This document shows, one piece after another, positions 49,736 to 62,169 of a stretch of DNA of 64,000 nucleotides. A program made the position numbers and the translations under genes. The notes beneath the pieces are model-generated. The model saw nothing but the letters and a program-made list of their open reading frames with translations, was not told where the DNA came from and ran no database searches. Source of the DNA: Dillenia suffruticosa. Its lineage: Eukaryota; Streptophyta; Magnoliopsida; Dilleniales; Dilleniaceae. Each line of letters opens with the position of its first letter. Positions within the stretch are counted from its first letter, which is position 1. The stretch is taken from positions 7,316,001-7,380,000 of the forward strand of contig JAVTVX010000010.1 in assembly GCA_033439265.1 (NCBI GenBank). The letters are read 5' to 3'.

Positions 49736-50533
49736 TATCTGACATTGAGATCAGTCCTCATTGGTTACGTCCTTCTCTTGAGATACAATAATCAAGGTAA
49801 TGACACTTGTGTTACATGCGGCACCTCTCATAAAATTATGTGGGCTGAGGCTAGATTAGAGGTCCAATCCAATAATTATGGCATGCCTGGAGCTTAATCA
49901 AAATTTTTTTTTTATATTATACCGATCAATATTTAAAAATTATATTATAATTAATTCAATTCAAAATATATAATAGTTTATTTAAAAAGACTATATTTTT
50001 AATATAGTTTATTCAATATTCAAATCGTGAATCAAATTTAAAAACTTAATTAAAAAATTTAATATCATATTTTATTAAATCAACCGATTATCGATAATTA
50101 ATCAAAATTATGCACATCACAATAAGTAGAAAGAAATTTGGCTACTAGCCGCCGAATTTTCTGAAAGCCGCCATCTAATCAAAAAGCATGGGAATTAAAT
50201 GTAAAGGTCCGTCAAAATAAAATAATTTAAAAAATAATTTTTTTTCTTGACATGAATATCTAAAAACATTAATTCACTTTGAATAGATATCAATTTAATT
50301 AATGAATTGACAATTTTAATATTTATTTTTTAAATTTTAAGATTTGAATTGAGATTTTAATTAAATCAACCTCACACGTGAATATGGACATGGACGCGTA
50401 CTAGGCAGCCTTCCCAGACTCGAAGAGGTCCCCAAAATGTCGGTCAAAAGCTTCAATTTATTAATTTATTTATTCATGTCATGTGTTTAAATGTAAACAA
50501 AACCTCTACTTCTCTCTGATTACTACTGCTAAC

Positions 50534-50731
50534 TTTTTTTTTTTGTTGGTACTGTGACGGCCATCGACACGATATTTAAGATTTTATTTCGATTAATCTA
50601 AATTGATCGTTTATAGAATCCAATTAAGGGAATAAGTTTTTTAACGTTAATTTTTTTATTTTCAAAAGAATCGAACTCTCGATCATAATTAAAAGACGTT
50701 AATTTTTGAACTAACTGAATCATAAGATTAT
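50534..50731 (-). mobile_element. tRNA-derived SINE, family A
   Basis: The flanks ATTACTACTGCTAAC (50519-50533) and ATTACTATTGCTAAC (50732-50746) are a 15-bp duplication with one mismatch. The body carries the family phrases in reverse, including the GAGAGTTCGATTC B-box region and GATTCAGTTAGTTC at the head. Confidence 0.82.
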
Positions 50732-50749
50732 ATTACTATTGCTAACTTT

Positions 50750-52680
50750 GAAAATTTAAGTATCTGAATTTCACGGCAACAGATGCATCTTTCCAATACA
50801 CAAGATGCAAAATGTTCAGATTTTTGTAATTATATTGGGAATGGGAAGCTTTTAAACTTTCAAAATAATTACTTTGCCCATTATATTTGTTGGGTTATCT
50901 AGTATACAATGCTATGGCTTTTTTGGTGTACCAAAAAAATAATAAAAGAAAATATAAGTATGCATAGTTGACGATTAAAGCAATTAATAGTTTCCTTTAA
51001 AGTAGCAAATTTGAGTTTCAACGGTATATCATACCGTGCTATTTTTATCAAATTCATTTGGATTGAATAATCTGTTATTTTATCTTTTTAATCAGACGTT
51101 TCAAGTTCAAGACATGAGAATGGTTAAAAAAGATTTGAAAAGTCAATCTTTAAAATGTATTACACAATACCCAAATCATATTAGTTAGATAAAACCTAAA
51201 TATCAACGATAAAAAAAAAATTATAGTACGCTATTTCCACAGTAATTTTGACATGCGGTCATACTTCATCAGCAAAAAGTTTCAACCTGACACTCCGGAT
51301 TTAATTTATGTAGGAACATCTTATGTAGTGGAAGACTTATTTCATAATAAGATTGACTGTTTGATATCTTTGATTTTATAATATATTTTATTTTATAAAA
51401 TTTTTAAAGAGTTGGAGAGAATTTGAAAAATTAAAAAAAAAATATTGCATATGCCATGACTAATTGCAATAGTGTGTAAAGTTTAACACTAAGGAAAAAT
51501 AACTAATTCTAAAAAAATCATATACACTCTTCGGATATTTTCATGTTTTCTCCTACGGGAATATAAGTACTTAAAAAACTTTATTGAGAGACAAGAATTC
51601 ACGACTTAGAGAGGAAAATTCCTGGACCCTTGAAGTTGCTTACCAAAAGTTCCCTTACCAGTATGTTATAATTCTTTCAATTATATATAATTGAAAGAAA
51701 ATCATAACTTTATATGTAAAAACTATATTTATTATATATTTTTAAATTTATGACTTTTTTATTAAAAAATTTAAATGTTTATAGTGATTTCATAAAAACA
51801 AAATAGAAAAAAAAAATAAATAAAAACCTTTGAAAATTGACGCCTTGGGTTGGTGCAATTAAAAGAGTGACGGACAACGAGAGATTGACCGATGGAAGTA
51901 CTCCTGACAACTGCCTTGGTCATGCAAAGGTATGCTTATCATTGTGAGGTTGAATGATGCTAATTTTGCAGTATATTATATTTAGTTAATTTTACTATGC
52001 TGTTTGCTTAATCATTTTATATTTTGTCAAAATTTGTCACATTAAAACAACATTTTGCGTCATTAAAATAGAAAAGGTTCGAAGTGTTAGCAAGTTCTTC
52101 ATGGCATAGTCGCGATACTATAAAAATTCTCAATTTATTTCAACTTTTTTTTCATATAATATTTCTTAATTAAATTAGAAAAATGAAATTATTTAAAAAC
52201 AATATATAATTTTGTAAGTAAAGATATATTCTTTTTATAAAAAAGATTTAAATTATCATTAATTGATATTTTTTTCAAGTAAAAAGTACGTCTAATTTCA
52301 ATCAAATTTAATCTTTACTTTCCACCATAAGAGCTCTATAATGAACATCTAGGTGGAGGAGCTTTGGGTATATCTCCCAACTGCATCACCTAAATTTAGC
52401 AGCAGCTCATTAACTTGAAATGGGTTTTTTTTTTTCATCAAACAACGTATAAGGATGGGGTAGTCGTAAATGAATGGACCCATATAATAAAATGGGTGAT
52501 AGGTAGAACCAGAAAATACAGCATCTCCATTTCAGCACTTAAGTCAGTCTCCAACAATAACCTCTCCTTGGTGAAGGGGCATTTATTGCCGTCTGTGCCT
52601 CTATGAGTTGGGTAATTAATTCATTGGCTGTACTTTGTTAGCTTATTTTCAGACGTATCGTCGCAAGCAACAGAGTCGAT
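50750..52680. other. intergenic, nothing recognised
   Basis: AT-rich intergenic sequence without recognisable genes or element ends. Confidence 0.45.
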
Positions 52681-52689
52681 CAGAACCCA

Positions 52690-53115
52690 CCTCAAAAAAT
52701 CGATTTGTTGGGTTAAAGAATTTATTGAACTTAAATATTACTTGATGATTTCTTGAACATCTGATATGAGATTCATAATATTACCATTTCCTTGAGAAAC
52801 TGAACGTCCACGTATGACTCTCACTCTGGACGGCTCGTACTCTGAACGACTTTCACTTTGATGTGTAACATTTTTTTCTTCGGACGGCTTCACTCCGACA
52901 CAAAGTAACTCTTTTTCATTTTGGACGGCTCTCACTCTGGTACCAGGTAACTCTTTTTCATGTATCATTTTTTCATGTTAAACTAGATACTTTGATACTA
53001 ATTTGTCACAGATCTAAATAATGGATTCAGTCCAGTAAGAGAATTCAACCTAAAAGATCGATATGAAAGAAATTATTGAATTTAAATATTATTTTATGAT
53101 TTTTTAAGAATTCAA
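52690..53115 (-). mobile_element. possible degraded small LTR element
   Basis: Two related segments (about 52690-52760 and 53036-53110) share AATTTATTGAACTTAAATATTA-like and TGATGATTTCTTGAA-like phrases in direct orientation. Between them, near 52985-53005, the minus strand reads TTAGTATCAAAGTATC, which resembles a decayed TGGTATCAGAGC primer site. The interior (52800-52965) has two to three repeats of a GGACGGCTCTCACTC / GTAACTCTTTTTCAT unit. Boundaries are unclear. Confidence 0.35.
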
Positions 53116-53450
53116 CGTGTGTTTCGTAACAGAAAGGGGTTCTTCCCACTTTGATTCGATTTGCCTAGAAAAATGAAGCCGCATTGGTGTTTCATACGTG
53201 AGCATGTGGCCTGTCTGGGTACTTCATTCCAACACTCCTTTTATCATCAATTCTCTTTCTTAACGTACCATTATATTAGCAACTTCTTCACATGAACTTT
53301 GCATTAAAAATAAGGCCCTAATTCTTATAATTGTGTGTTTGTGACAAGCAGCAATCAACACAAAAAAAAAAAGAAAAAAAATGATCAATTATGTCCAAAG
53401 ACAAAATACAAAGAAAGATGAGCAATTAATTAATTTATTTATTAATGTAG

Positions 53451-55103
53451 TCACGTTCCATTTAGACCTACAATTTCCTTTATCACGAGATTTCTAGCTC
53501 TATTGATGGTCATGAAACACAAATACAAGTACTCCTCTAACTCATCTAAATGCTCAACAAAGTTCAAGTTATATATCTTCAGCTGCCTCCCCACTTCCCC
53601 ACAGGCCTGGAGCCCATCCCGTCCTCGCCCAAGCCAATACCTAACCCTGCTTCGCATATGCTCCAGCTCATCGTTTAGCTGAACTACAAGCCGGCTTATA
53701 GTCTCCAGGTCGTGGCTCACAATGTATGTTCCCTTCGCGGCTGCATCCAGCTGCGTCGAAAGCCTACTTAACCTTTTAGTCGAAGCCAGGTCGAGTGAAG
53801 CCATTATAAGGCTCGGCCCAGCCACTAATATTGCAATAGCATGAGTCGCAAGAATTACGGACAAGGAAGCTGTTAGAGCTACAAATAAAATAGCCGAGCC
53901 GTGCTTCAGATTGTTGATTAGTTGAAGCTTGGCTCCTGTCTTGTCACGGCATGACTCGAGCTGCTTTAGTAAGTCAGAGCACCTGGCTTGTACTAATCCA
54001 AGCCGGCTAGGTGATGGAGCCGATGAGGCGAACGGGTCAAGTGAGTTTGTAAACTCAACTAATCGGGTCAATATTGGGGATGCATTGCTTGTTTGTGAAA
54101 TTACGGTCGGGTCAATGTCACATGATAACTTCAGTGCACTTTTGAGAGCCTTATACTTGACGCGTGTCTGGTCAACATCCTTCAACAGAATGCCACATAG
54201 GAAAGAAGCATCAGCTGATAGGGAGAAGTAGTTGGACAAAAGGGCATGGACTGCTGGCCGACTTCGGGCCAGGGCCAAGATCCGGGTCACAGTGGGCTGA
54301 TCCGGGTCTAGTAGATACTCGGCGAAAAGCCTGTAAGAAGGGAGCCGATCGGCTGTGGTAGACTCCTTGCGTATACACTTGGTAGAGTCTTTATGTATTA
54401 TTGTATTGACACGTGCCCAAAACTCATTGTATGATTCAGTGCGGAAGGCCCTAGCATACTCCTCCCGAAAGTTCACGTCAGCAGGGTCATCTACGGAATG
54501 GGGTCCTGCCACGTCAGGAAGTAGACAGATGAGGGGATGATGATTCGGTGCCAGGCGGAACAAGGAAAATGTTGGGGGATGGGGATGCCATAAATTTGTC
54601 CAAGGCAATTGATTGGGAAGCAAAAGAGTAGGGGAGTAGAGGCACTAGTAAATGAAAAGAGACAAAAGAGGTTGGGATCCTTGACATTCTCATGCCCATC
54701 CCATCCACCACCGCAATGGAAGGATTACTCAAAAACCAACTTGAACTTGGATTGGGGGTCTCCACAAAGTTAATTCCTCATCAACCCATGTTTGTTTTTG
54801 TGGGTTGGATTGAATTGGACCTCTTTTAATCTTGTTGGTCCCAAACTTATAATCATAGTTAATGATAAAAAAGTAATTATATATATATATATATTTTATT
54901 TACATAAAAAGGTTATGTATTTAATTGTTTTCTTTGATTAAATATATTAAAAATTTTAATAATTATAATTCATTTAGTAATTACACTAAAAATGTTAATA
55001 CATTAAATGGTTTTAGGTCTATAAATCTTCTAACAAAAGAAAATAAATAATTACCGTGGCACGTAAACAATTTTTTGATCCTCAGACTAATTTTTTTCCT
55101 CAT
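53451..55103 (-). CDS. UPF0496 (DUF677) protein, At3g49070-like (367 aa, two exons)
   Basis: Exon 2 (54505 to 53451) encodes the UPF0496 body: NFREEYARAFRTESYNEFW at the start, RLFAEYLLDPDQPTVTRILA, then NYFSLSADASFLCGILLKDV. A strong hydrophobic stretch (about residues 221-250, ILFVALTASLSVILATHAIA onwards) fits one or two membrane segments, and a C-terminal helical region with RNLVIKEI follows. I propose exon 1 at 55103-55055 (MRKKISLRIKKLFTCH plus one base, donor CACG|GTAATT) joined to acceptor GTGGCAG|GA at 54505. The phase matches, and a TATA box (GGTTTATAAA, 55311-55320) lies about 210 bp upstream. The alternative is an unspliced start at 54623, giving 390 aa with an odd Pro/His-rich N-terminus. 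Function is unknown; relatives are plant-specific and membrane-associated. Confidence 0.85.
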
Positions 55104-55310
55104 CTCTTCTTCGTTGCAAAAGCACTGCAAAACAGAGAGGGAAAAACTATTAGACCACTGGGAACATACAGCAGATGAAGTTGCCAACGACGGGGGGACC
55201 TGTAACAAGGAAAGTGCGAAACAAAGAGAATGCAGTGACTTGGTATTGAGCTTGTAGTTTAGGGATGGCAGGTGAGAAAAGGGAATTAAAGAAAATGAAA
55301 GAAGGTAGGC

Positions 55311-55320
55311 TTTATAAACC
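55311..55320 (-). promoter_or_regulatory. TATA box of the UPF0496 gene
   Basis: GGTTTATAAA on the minus strand, followed by a pyrimidine-rich leader. It supports the upstream first exon and lies 318 bp from the edge of the copia 3' LTR. Confidence 0.55.
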
Positions 55321-55637
55321 ATTTATTTTTAGCTTGCAAGAAAATACATTTATGACTCACATACTGAACTTGTAATCCAATCCAAGGCCGAACTTTGTGC
55401 TTCAAGTCAAAGCAATATAATCCAATTAATTCATTTATTATAATTTGTATCACCGAAAAATAGGAAGATGACAAGCGCTGTGCTGTGGCTCCTTATTTTT
55501 ATGGCATACAGGACTTAAACTCATAACCTTTGTAAGAGAGGGAGACGATTTCAATTAAATTATAATTTATTAATTGTCATCGCTCGTTATTGCCGTGTAG
55601 TTTTGTGAAAATGATTTTAATTAGTTTCATTTAATAT

Positions 55638-56122
55638 TGTTGGATTTAATCGCGCATGCGGAAGCGTGAATTAAATAGATCGGAATTTTCGGGATAAATA
55701 CCTCTATTGGGCGGTCTCCAAAATCCACCGTGTCGCGATGTCCCTCGAACGGATCGCACGGTCGGATGGTGATCACGCAATCGAACCACCACCTCAAATC
55801 CACGACGCCTCAACCCTCGTGTCCGGTGAATCGTCTGACGATGGGAGATTTTCCTACGCGAAAATCTCCATCCCTCTCTCTATTTTTTCTCTCTCTAGAG
55901 AAGTGTACGAAACCCTAGCCTCCATCATGATTGCCCATGGATGCTCTCCACACACAAGGTAGGAATGATACTTTCTCAATTGAATCAAGAGAATAATCTC
56001 TATTAGGGTTAAGATTTGGGAGTTACCAAATAATATTGGTTAATATTGGTAAGTAATAATGGGAGTTACCCCATTATCTCATTCTTACCAAATTGCCCCA
56101 CAATGGGCATAAATAACCTACA
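55638..56122 (-). repeat. 3' LTR of the copia element
   Basis: 485 bp. In element orientation this LTR reads outward toward the UPF0496 gene. Confidence 0.95.
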
Positions 56123-57329
56123 TCTCCCACTTGCACATTAGGGCATTTCATTTTCGTCAATCACAAGATCACAACTCATGCGATCTATCACATCACCCTA
56201 CTGGACTTTTCATACTGGATTGGGCGTCGTGCGACCGGCGAGTACACCTGCAAGCAAAGACTCTCGATACACCTGTTAGGATGATCGAAGAGTCACTGTT
56301 AGTATAAAAATAACTCGCTATACCCCAGACTCAATGTATTTACATCCATCGAGCCACTTTCCTCATCGAAAGTGATCCCCAATCAATTTGCTCGACTATG
56401 TATTCATTATTATGTTTGAATCCCAACATGGATTAACATAATAGGTCGACCTATGAATACATAACAATGATGTAATGACTATTGGCCTTCCTTTTCCCAA
56501 ACTCGAATCTATCGGTCTCAATTCAGCTGCTTTCCTAGACCTGCCCCTTAGACCTCAATTTATCTTCCGGACCATAGGTAAACAGACTAAAGTAGCAACA
56601 CTGAACCAATACTTCTAGAGACAGCCGAAAGTAATAAGGGCATAAGAGATCCCACCCAATGGATCTCAGGTCTCACACAGTGGGAACGGGGATCATGATC
56701 AAACTATCGTCTCAAATAATAGCTCCCACTATCCCATGGTCGTCTCATCACACGTGGTATGAAACACGTGCCACAGTGTTATTCCCCCATCTCTCAAAGG
56801 GCATATGTCAGATTTCTCTAACACTGTACAGGTACGGGACTCAGTCTACACATAAGACTTTACCCAGAGATCTCAGAGAGAGCAACTCAGAGACAATATC
56901 ACAAATCGCAGGTGATATCTGAGATCTCATACCTGGCTGCTTACAGGCAACATGGATGTGGGTATTTCCATGTCGGTCATATCGCATATGACCACATCCT
57001 GAACACATATCAGGGCGACTTATGTTCTAGTAGGGCTACTCTCAAAGCCTCTTACGACTAGAATCCGTCTCATCTCCGCTCACTCAGAGTCGGAGGTGGT
57101 CACTCGTGTGAGAGAGTCGACCATGCCTGCCTGACACATCTTTTATCACAAGATCACAATATATGACAACAAATGATGCAGGAAATAAATATGTGACTCA
57201 TTAATGCATACATGTCATATATTAAAATAAGCATCTAAAACAGTATATAAGGAGAAATGTTAAAGTACACTAAACCCAATGATTCCTTACCTCACAAAGG
57301 AATCTCTCACAACGGGTTTTCTGAAGAGA

Positions 57330-60160
57330 TCAGCTCTCATGCTGAGGTGTACTTAGATGTCACAATACCCTTCTCGGTAATATCTCTCATAGTGGTCTTC
57401 GGTATTAATGTGTTTGGCTTTGCTATTACACTTAGGGTCTCTTTTGTTGACAGTGTCGGTCTGATTATCACAATAATCATCACTGACCTCCCACTATCTG
57501 TCACAACCTCTAAGTCTTCCAGAAAATTTCTGAAGCCAACCATTCTCATGAACTGTAATTGAGCATACTACTAGCTCAGTCTCTATCGTAAATAGAGATA
57601 TTCGGGTTCTCTTCTTACTGCTCTAAGAAGATAAAACCATTTGCGTTTATTCAGATCACTACTCCCAGTCAGTATCTGAATCTCAACCACAAAACGCAAA
57701 TCACCTCATCCGTAACACATGGAGAGATCCGCAGTTCAAATGAGATATTTCGGAATCCTTTTTCACTGCTCTACAGTGATCCCTTCCAGGATTCCATTAA
57801 TACCTACTTACTAGATTAACCATAAAATAAATGTCTGGTCATGTATGCCTCATCGCATACATCAAATTGTATATCACACGTGTATACCTCATCGCATACA
57901 CTAGAAATGTATTTTGCACTGGAATAAGGGATTCTACTCATCTCCCTTATTTCTTTATAAATTCTAGGGCATGTGTCAAGATTCAGGTCTTTTTATCTTT
58001 AGCGATTAGAGTATCTTTTAGGTTGTCATCGCTCTTCTCGAAATGCTTAAGAATCTACCTGATGTAAAACTCTTGTTAGAGAGTCAACACCATTCTCAAG
58101 CGATCCCTATGGATCCAAAATCTGAGAATGAACTAAAACCTCATAACCATGTTACAATGGTCATTAGATACTCTCTGTTGTTCCCAGCCAACAGTATGTC
58201 ACCTACATATGCGAACATGCTCATAAAGGAGTCATCGGGACGTATCAGATATATGCAATGATCCTACTCGATCATTACAAAACCATAAGATATCACCTTC
58301 TCGTGAAATCTCAAGCGCCGCTGTCTAGATGATGGCTTAAGGTCATATGTTGATTTCGAAAATCAATAGACCTTATACATCTGATCTACTAGAACGAACC
58401 CAGAGGGATGCTCCATGTAGATCGCCTCATCTTTACTTCCAATACGAAAGCGGTATTTACATCCTTGTAATGTGACTCCTAATCCATGTTCGTGACAATC
58501 GCTGAAAGATAAACGGATCGAGATAAATTGGACTATGACTCCTCGATAGTCCACCCCACAGTCTAAGTGTAACCCTTGGTTACTAGACGGGTCCTTTACC
58601 TCTTCATCAATCCGTTAACCTTTATCTTGACTTTGAGAACCTACTTGTTCCCAATAGTTCTTCCGCCCTTAGGCAAATCAACTAGGTCCCAGACCCCGTT
58701 GATTCTCATCAATTCCTTCTCTTCATTTATGACCTTCAATAAACGGTATTTTGCATCTTTTGCAGAACTCTCGAGAGCCTCTCGGACCGTTTTAGATTTC
58801 TCATCTTTTGCAACGAGGGTCTCACCCTCAATCGAGAAACAACGTTTAAATACGCATTCTCGATACTCTTAGGAGGAGAGAAAAATCTTTACCTCTTGAT
58901 GGATCGCTCCCACTGAGATCAAGATCCGTAGTGGATTCTTGTATCCCGCCGTTGGGCTCCCCGAGCCACTAAGCTCATCCATCGCATAAAGGGTAGGGTC
59001 CAAATTGATTTCACCTCTCTTAGGGAAATCATTCTCAAGAAATATAGTATTACGAGACTCAATCTCGATTATAGTGCCGTTCGTGTTCGCGTAGGAACAC
59101 ATATTTTCTCGCGGGTCTAACTCACCGTGTGAATGCGAGAAATCGTGGCACAACCCCATAACCTCAAGTGGCTAAGGTCAGGCTGCCTCCCTGTCCTAAG
59201 CTCAATGGGGAACTGACTACTAGTCAGTAGTCTCGTAATACTCTTATCGAAACAGAGTCCCATGTGTAGTTTAGACGAATACTTGCGTTCTCGCTCGGTT
59301 CTAAGAGTCTAATTGACTCTCAATCTCGCTTATGAACCTCCTGAAGCAGTTTAATGCCTCAGACTGATGCGAGATCAGATAGATGAACCGAAACGCACGT
59401 AAGCGTCTATAAGCATCATTTTTTACACAACTCCATTTCCGGCTCTCATGCTCATGAGACCACAATAAAAAGAAGGAAAACACAATAGTTAACTGCAATG
59501 GAGTCCCAGCTCTCATTGCATCGCCAAATGGTTTTCTCGTCATTTTGCCGACTAGGCAAAACTCACATACGGGTAACTCGAATCTGGTTAGCGGGTCCAA
59601 GAAACCTCTCGCTACTAACCGATTCATCATCTCTTACCCCATGTGTCTAAGTCTACTATGTCATTCATTTACATCATCATCTACGCAATCAGATGTAAAG
59701 TCAATAGTAGAACTACTAAAAAACCATTAGAAAGAGTAATACCCAATGCATACATTTCATCATGGATTAAAACCAGAATAATTCAGAAAATTGTCGTATT
59801 AAAAACAATGGAATAATTTCACGCATATCGTAGTCAATTTTAGACAAGGTACAAATTTGTAGATCCGTCAAATACCTACAATATTGAGGACGTCATAGCA
59901 AGTGTCGTTCCCTCTGACAACGACAAATGCTCTGTCCTTTACGTAAATCCTCCATGCTTAAGGATTTACCTGACGGAACTATATTTACGCACTCCTATCT
60001 CGAGTTACGTGGTCGGTTGCTCCTGATTTCAAAGGAGAGAAATTAGTGAGCATTATAGTAAATGAGACAAATCTCAAACCACGTAAAGAAGAAGAATATT
60101 AATTTCAGCTCGTCACACTCACGAGCGAAATGACCAAATCTACCTCAAACGTAGCAATTT
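57330..60160 (-). pseudogene. copia gag-pol, multiply broken
   Basis: Minus-strand domains can be followed only by jumping frames. A zinc knuckle (60155-60113) reads CYV, stop, GRFGHFAREC, so its second Cys codon is a stop. The protease site (about 60029-60007) reads KSGATDHV, without the catalytic Asp. The gag-pre-integrase and integrase start (59630-59301) contain MNRLVARGFLDPL and LPVCEFCLVGKMTRKPF. The integrase tail (59159-58869) has ENDFPKRGE. RT (about 58560-58160) has EAIYMEHPSGFV and YVGDILL, where the catalytic box should be YVDD. RNase H (about 57480-57330) keeps YCDN and KAKHI. Stops and frameshifts occur in every domain, so the element cannot encode its own machinery. Confidence 0.88.
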
Positions 60161-61140
60161 ACTTTGGTCTAATCAAATTCCTTCTTCTTGCGTTATTGTA
60201 CCTCATTGTCGGTTTTCTCGGATGATTTTTATTACCTAGATCTCGAGTCACGTTCGCTAGGCTTAGCGCCGGGGAAGTCCTTACTTGACTCCTCTGAATA
60301 AGCATGACTCGAGTGTGGCATACTCGCCTCTAGGTGCTCCTCATCGAGCTCACAATATGTATTCACGTCAACGAAAGTACGAATACTTTCGTCAAATGTG
60401 AGATAGGATTTCACGGTTTCCCATGAATCAGGTAAAAAACTGGATCACATCCAGTACCTAAATTTCATCCGAAATTTACTCGTCCGTATATATTAACTCG
60501 GTGATCATACTCGCCATTTGCTTCATTGTATGATTAACCCTTTTCTTCTGCATCCTCACATAGGAGCCGAAGAGAGCAACACTATGCTCTTATGGGACGA
60601 GTCGAACCGACGTGTTCATAAAATATGACTCGAAAAACGAGACTAAGTCATCGTGTATGCCACTGTTAAGCGTTGCCCTAACTTGACAAATCTTTTGTCC
60701 TATACACGATAGATCTCTTTATCTCGTATATTCTGAGGCGCGGTACCCACCCTGGGGCCCATCATCTCTTGCCTCAGATTCCCGTTAGATTTTTGTCTCT
60801 CGAGAATAAACCGAATCTACTCATAAAATCGCGCAGATCATATCATTCAGTTTACTCTCCTTGCAAAAATTTACAAAAAATTTAATACGACAGTTCTCAA
60901 CGCATTAAGAGAGATATTTGTGACTTGGAGATGCTTATTATCTCATTTTTGTACGCCCTACGAATCATCAAGACCAAAATGACTTGAATACGACCCCAAA
61001 GCGAGCGTATGAGTCAACGGACACCATACACCACAACTTGGAATCGCATCTTACCATTTGGATTGTGATTCGGCATACAAAAACTCACAAAAAGTCACAT
61101 TTATGGATGTAGGACCCCCAAAAATTGAAAAAATTCAATT

Positions 61141-61660
61141 TTAAGCGTTCTCACGCGCCGCACGGGGACCGTCACGCGCCGCCGCTCGCCGGCGGTGAGC
61201 CTCCACGCGCTGCCACGCGCCTCCACGCGCTGGCAGCAGTCTGGCTCACGCGCCAGACGCGCGGCCCGGCTCAGACGCGCTGCCACGCGCCTGGCGCGGC
61301 TCGGCTCACGCGCGCCCAGTCGCGGGGCGCGGCTCACGCGCCTTCACGCGCTGAGCCGTGTTGAGCCGGTCAGACCGGGTCGGTCAACGGGTCAAGGTTG
61401 ACCCGACTGACCCGGTCAACGGGTAAGGGGTTGACCCGACTGACCGGTCAACGGGTTCGAGTCCGACCCGGTCGGGTCGGTTTGCGGGTCGGACCGGGTC
61501 AGGGTCCGACCCGATCCGCTGACCCTTCCCGTTCACGCGCCTGTGTGGCGCGTGAAGTCCACGCGCCTAGCAGACGCGCCTCCTGGCGCGTGCGTGTCAC
61601 GTGCCCGCGGGTCTGGGCCGGTTCTTCTTCGCCCGACGGGTCCTGTAACGGGTTTTTCGA
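61141..61660 (-). repeat. GC-rich leader block of the copia element
   Basis: Between the primer site and gag lies about 520 bp of very GC-rich, CpG-rich sequence. It has two repeat styles: many CACGCGCC/GGCGCGTG motifs (61150-61350 and 61530-61600), and GGGTC/GACCC motifs such as GACCCGGTCAACGGGT (61370-61530). Open frames here in all phases are artefacts of composition. Confidence 0.8.
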
Positions 61661-62169
61661 CCCGTTTTCTGGAAAACACCAATCCGGCTGTTTTTTCTTG
61701 CATTTTTCGACTGGGAAATATTTGTAGGTATCCTCCAAACATCCTACACTCGATTTTAGGAGGATTCAATCCCAAAAATTCTGGAAATCAACCACCCCAG
61801 TCGCGGCCCTCCGCGGCCATTCGGAAATCCCAGTTTCCGGCACCCAAAACTCACAATAAAAGACATAAAACAATAGATCTAGATGCAAGGAACACATTTA
61901 TAATTTTTTCATGCATCGATCCGCCCTCTAAAGCTACAGATCTAAGGGTTTTATGTCCGTAGGGTCGCAAACTTCGACCGGACATTTCATGGCCCAAACA
62001 TGCTCCGAAAATTAAACAAAAAATATATTTGTAATCCTTGGGCCATGGGTATTCCTACGGTGTTCTCGGATTCACGAAACTCATCCGTGATCCGGACCCC
62101 AAAATTTTAAAATCCCAAATACAATTCCGAAAATTATTTTAAATTAAATCCAACCCGCTCTGATACCAA

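Noticed and set aside
54505-54623. Unspliced N-terminus (MLPNQLPW...) for the UPF0496 protein
   Set aside because: Atypical composition, no promoter at a suitable distance, and a phase-matched upstream exon gives a better model. Not fully excluded without transcripts.
61101-61962. Multiple Arg/Ala-rich frames in both directions
   Set aside because: By-products of the GC-rich leader repeats of the copia element.
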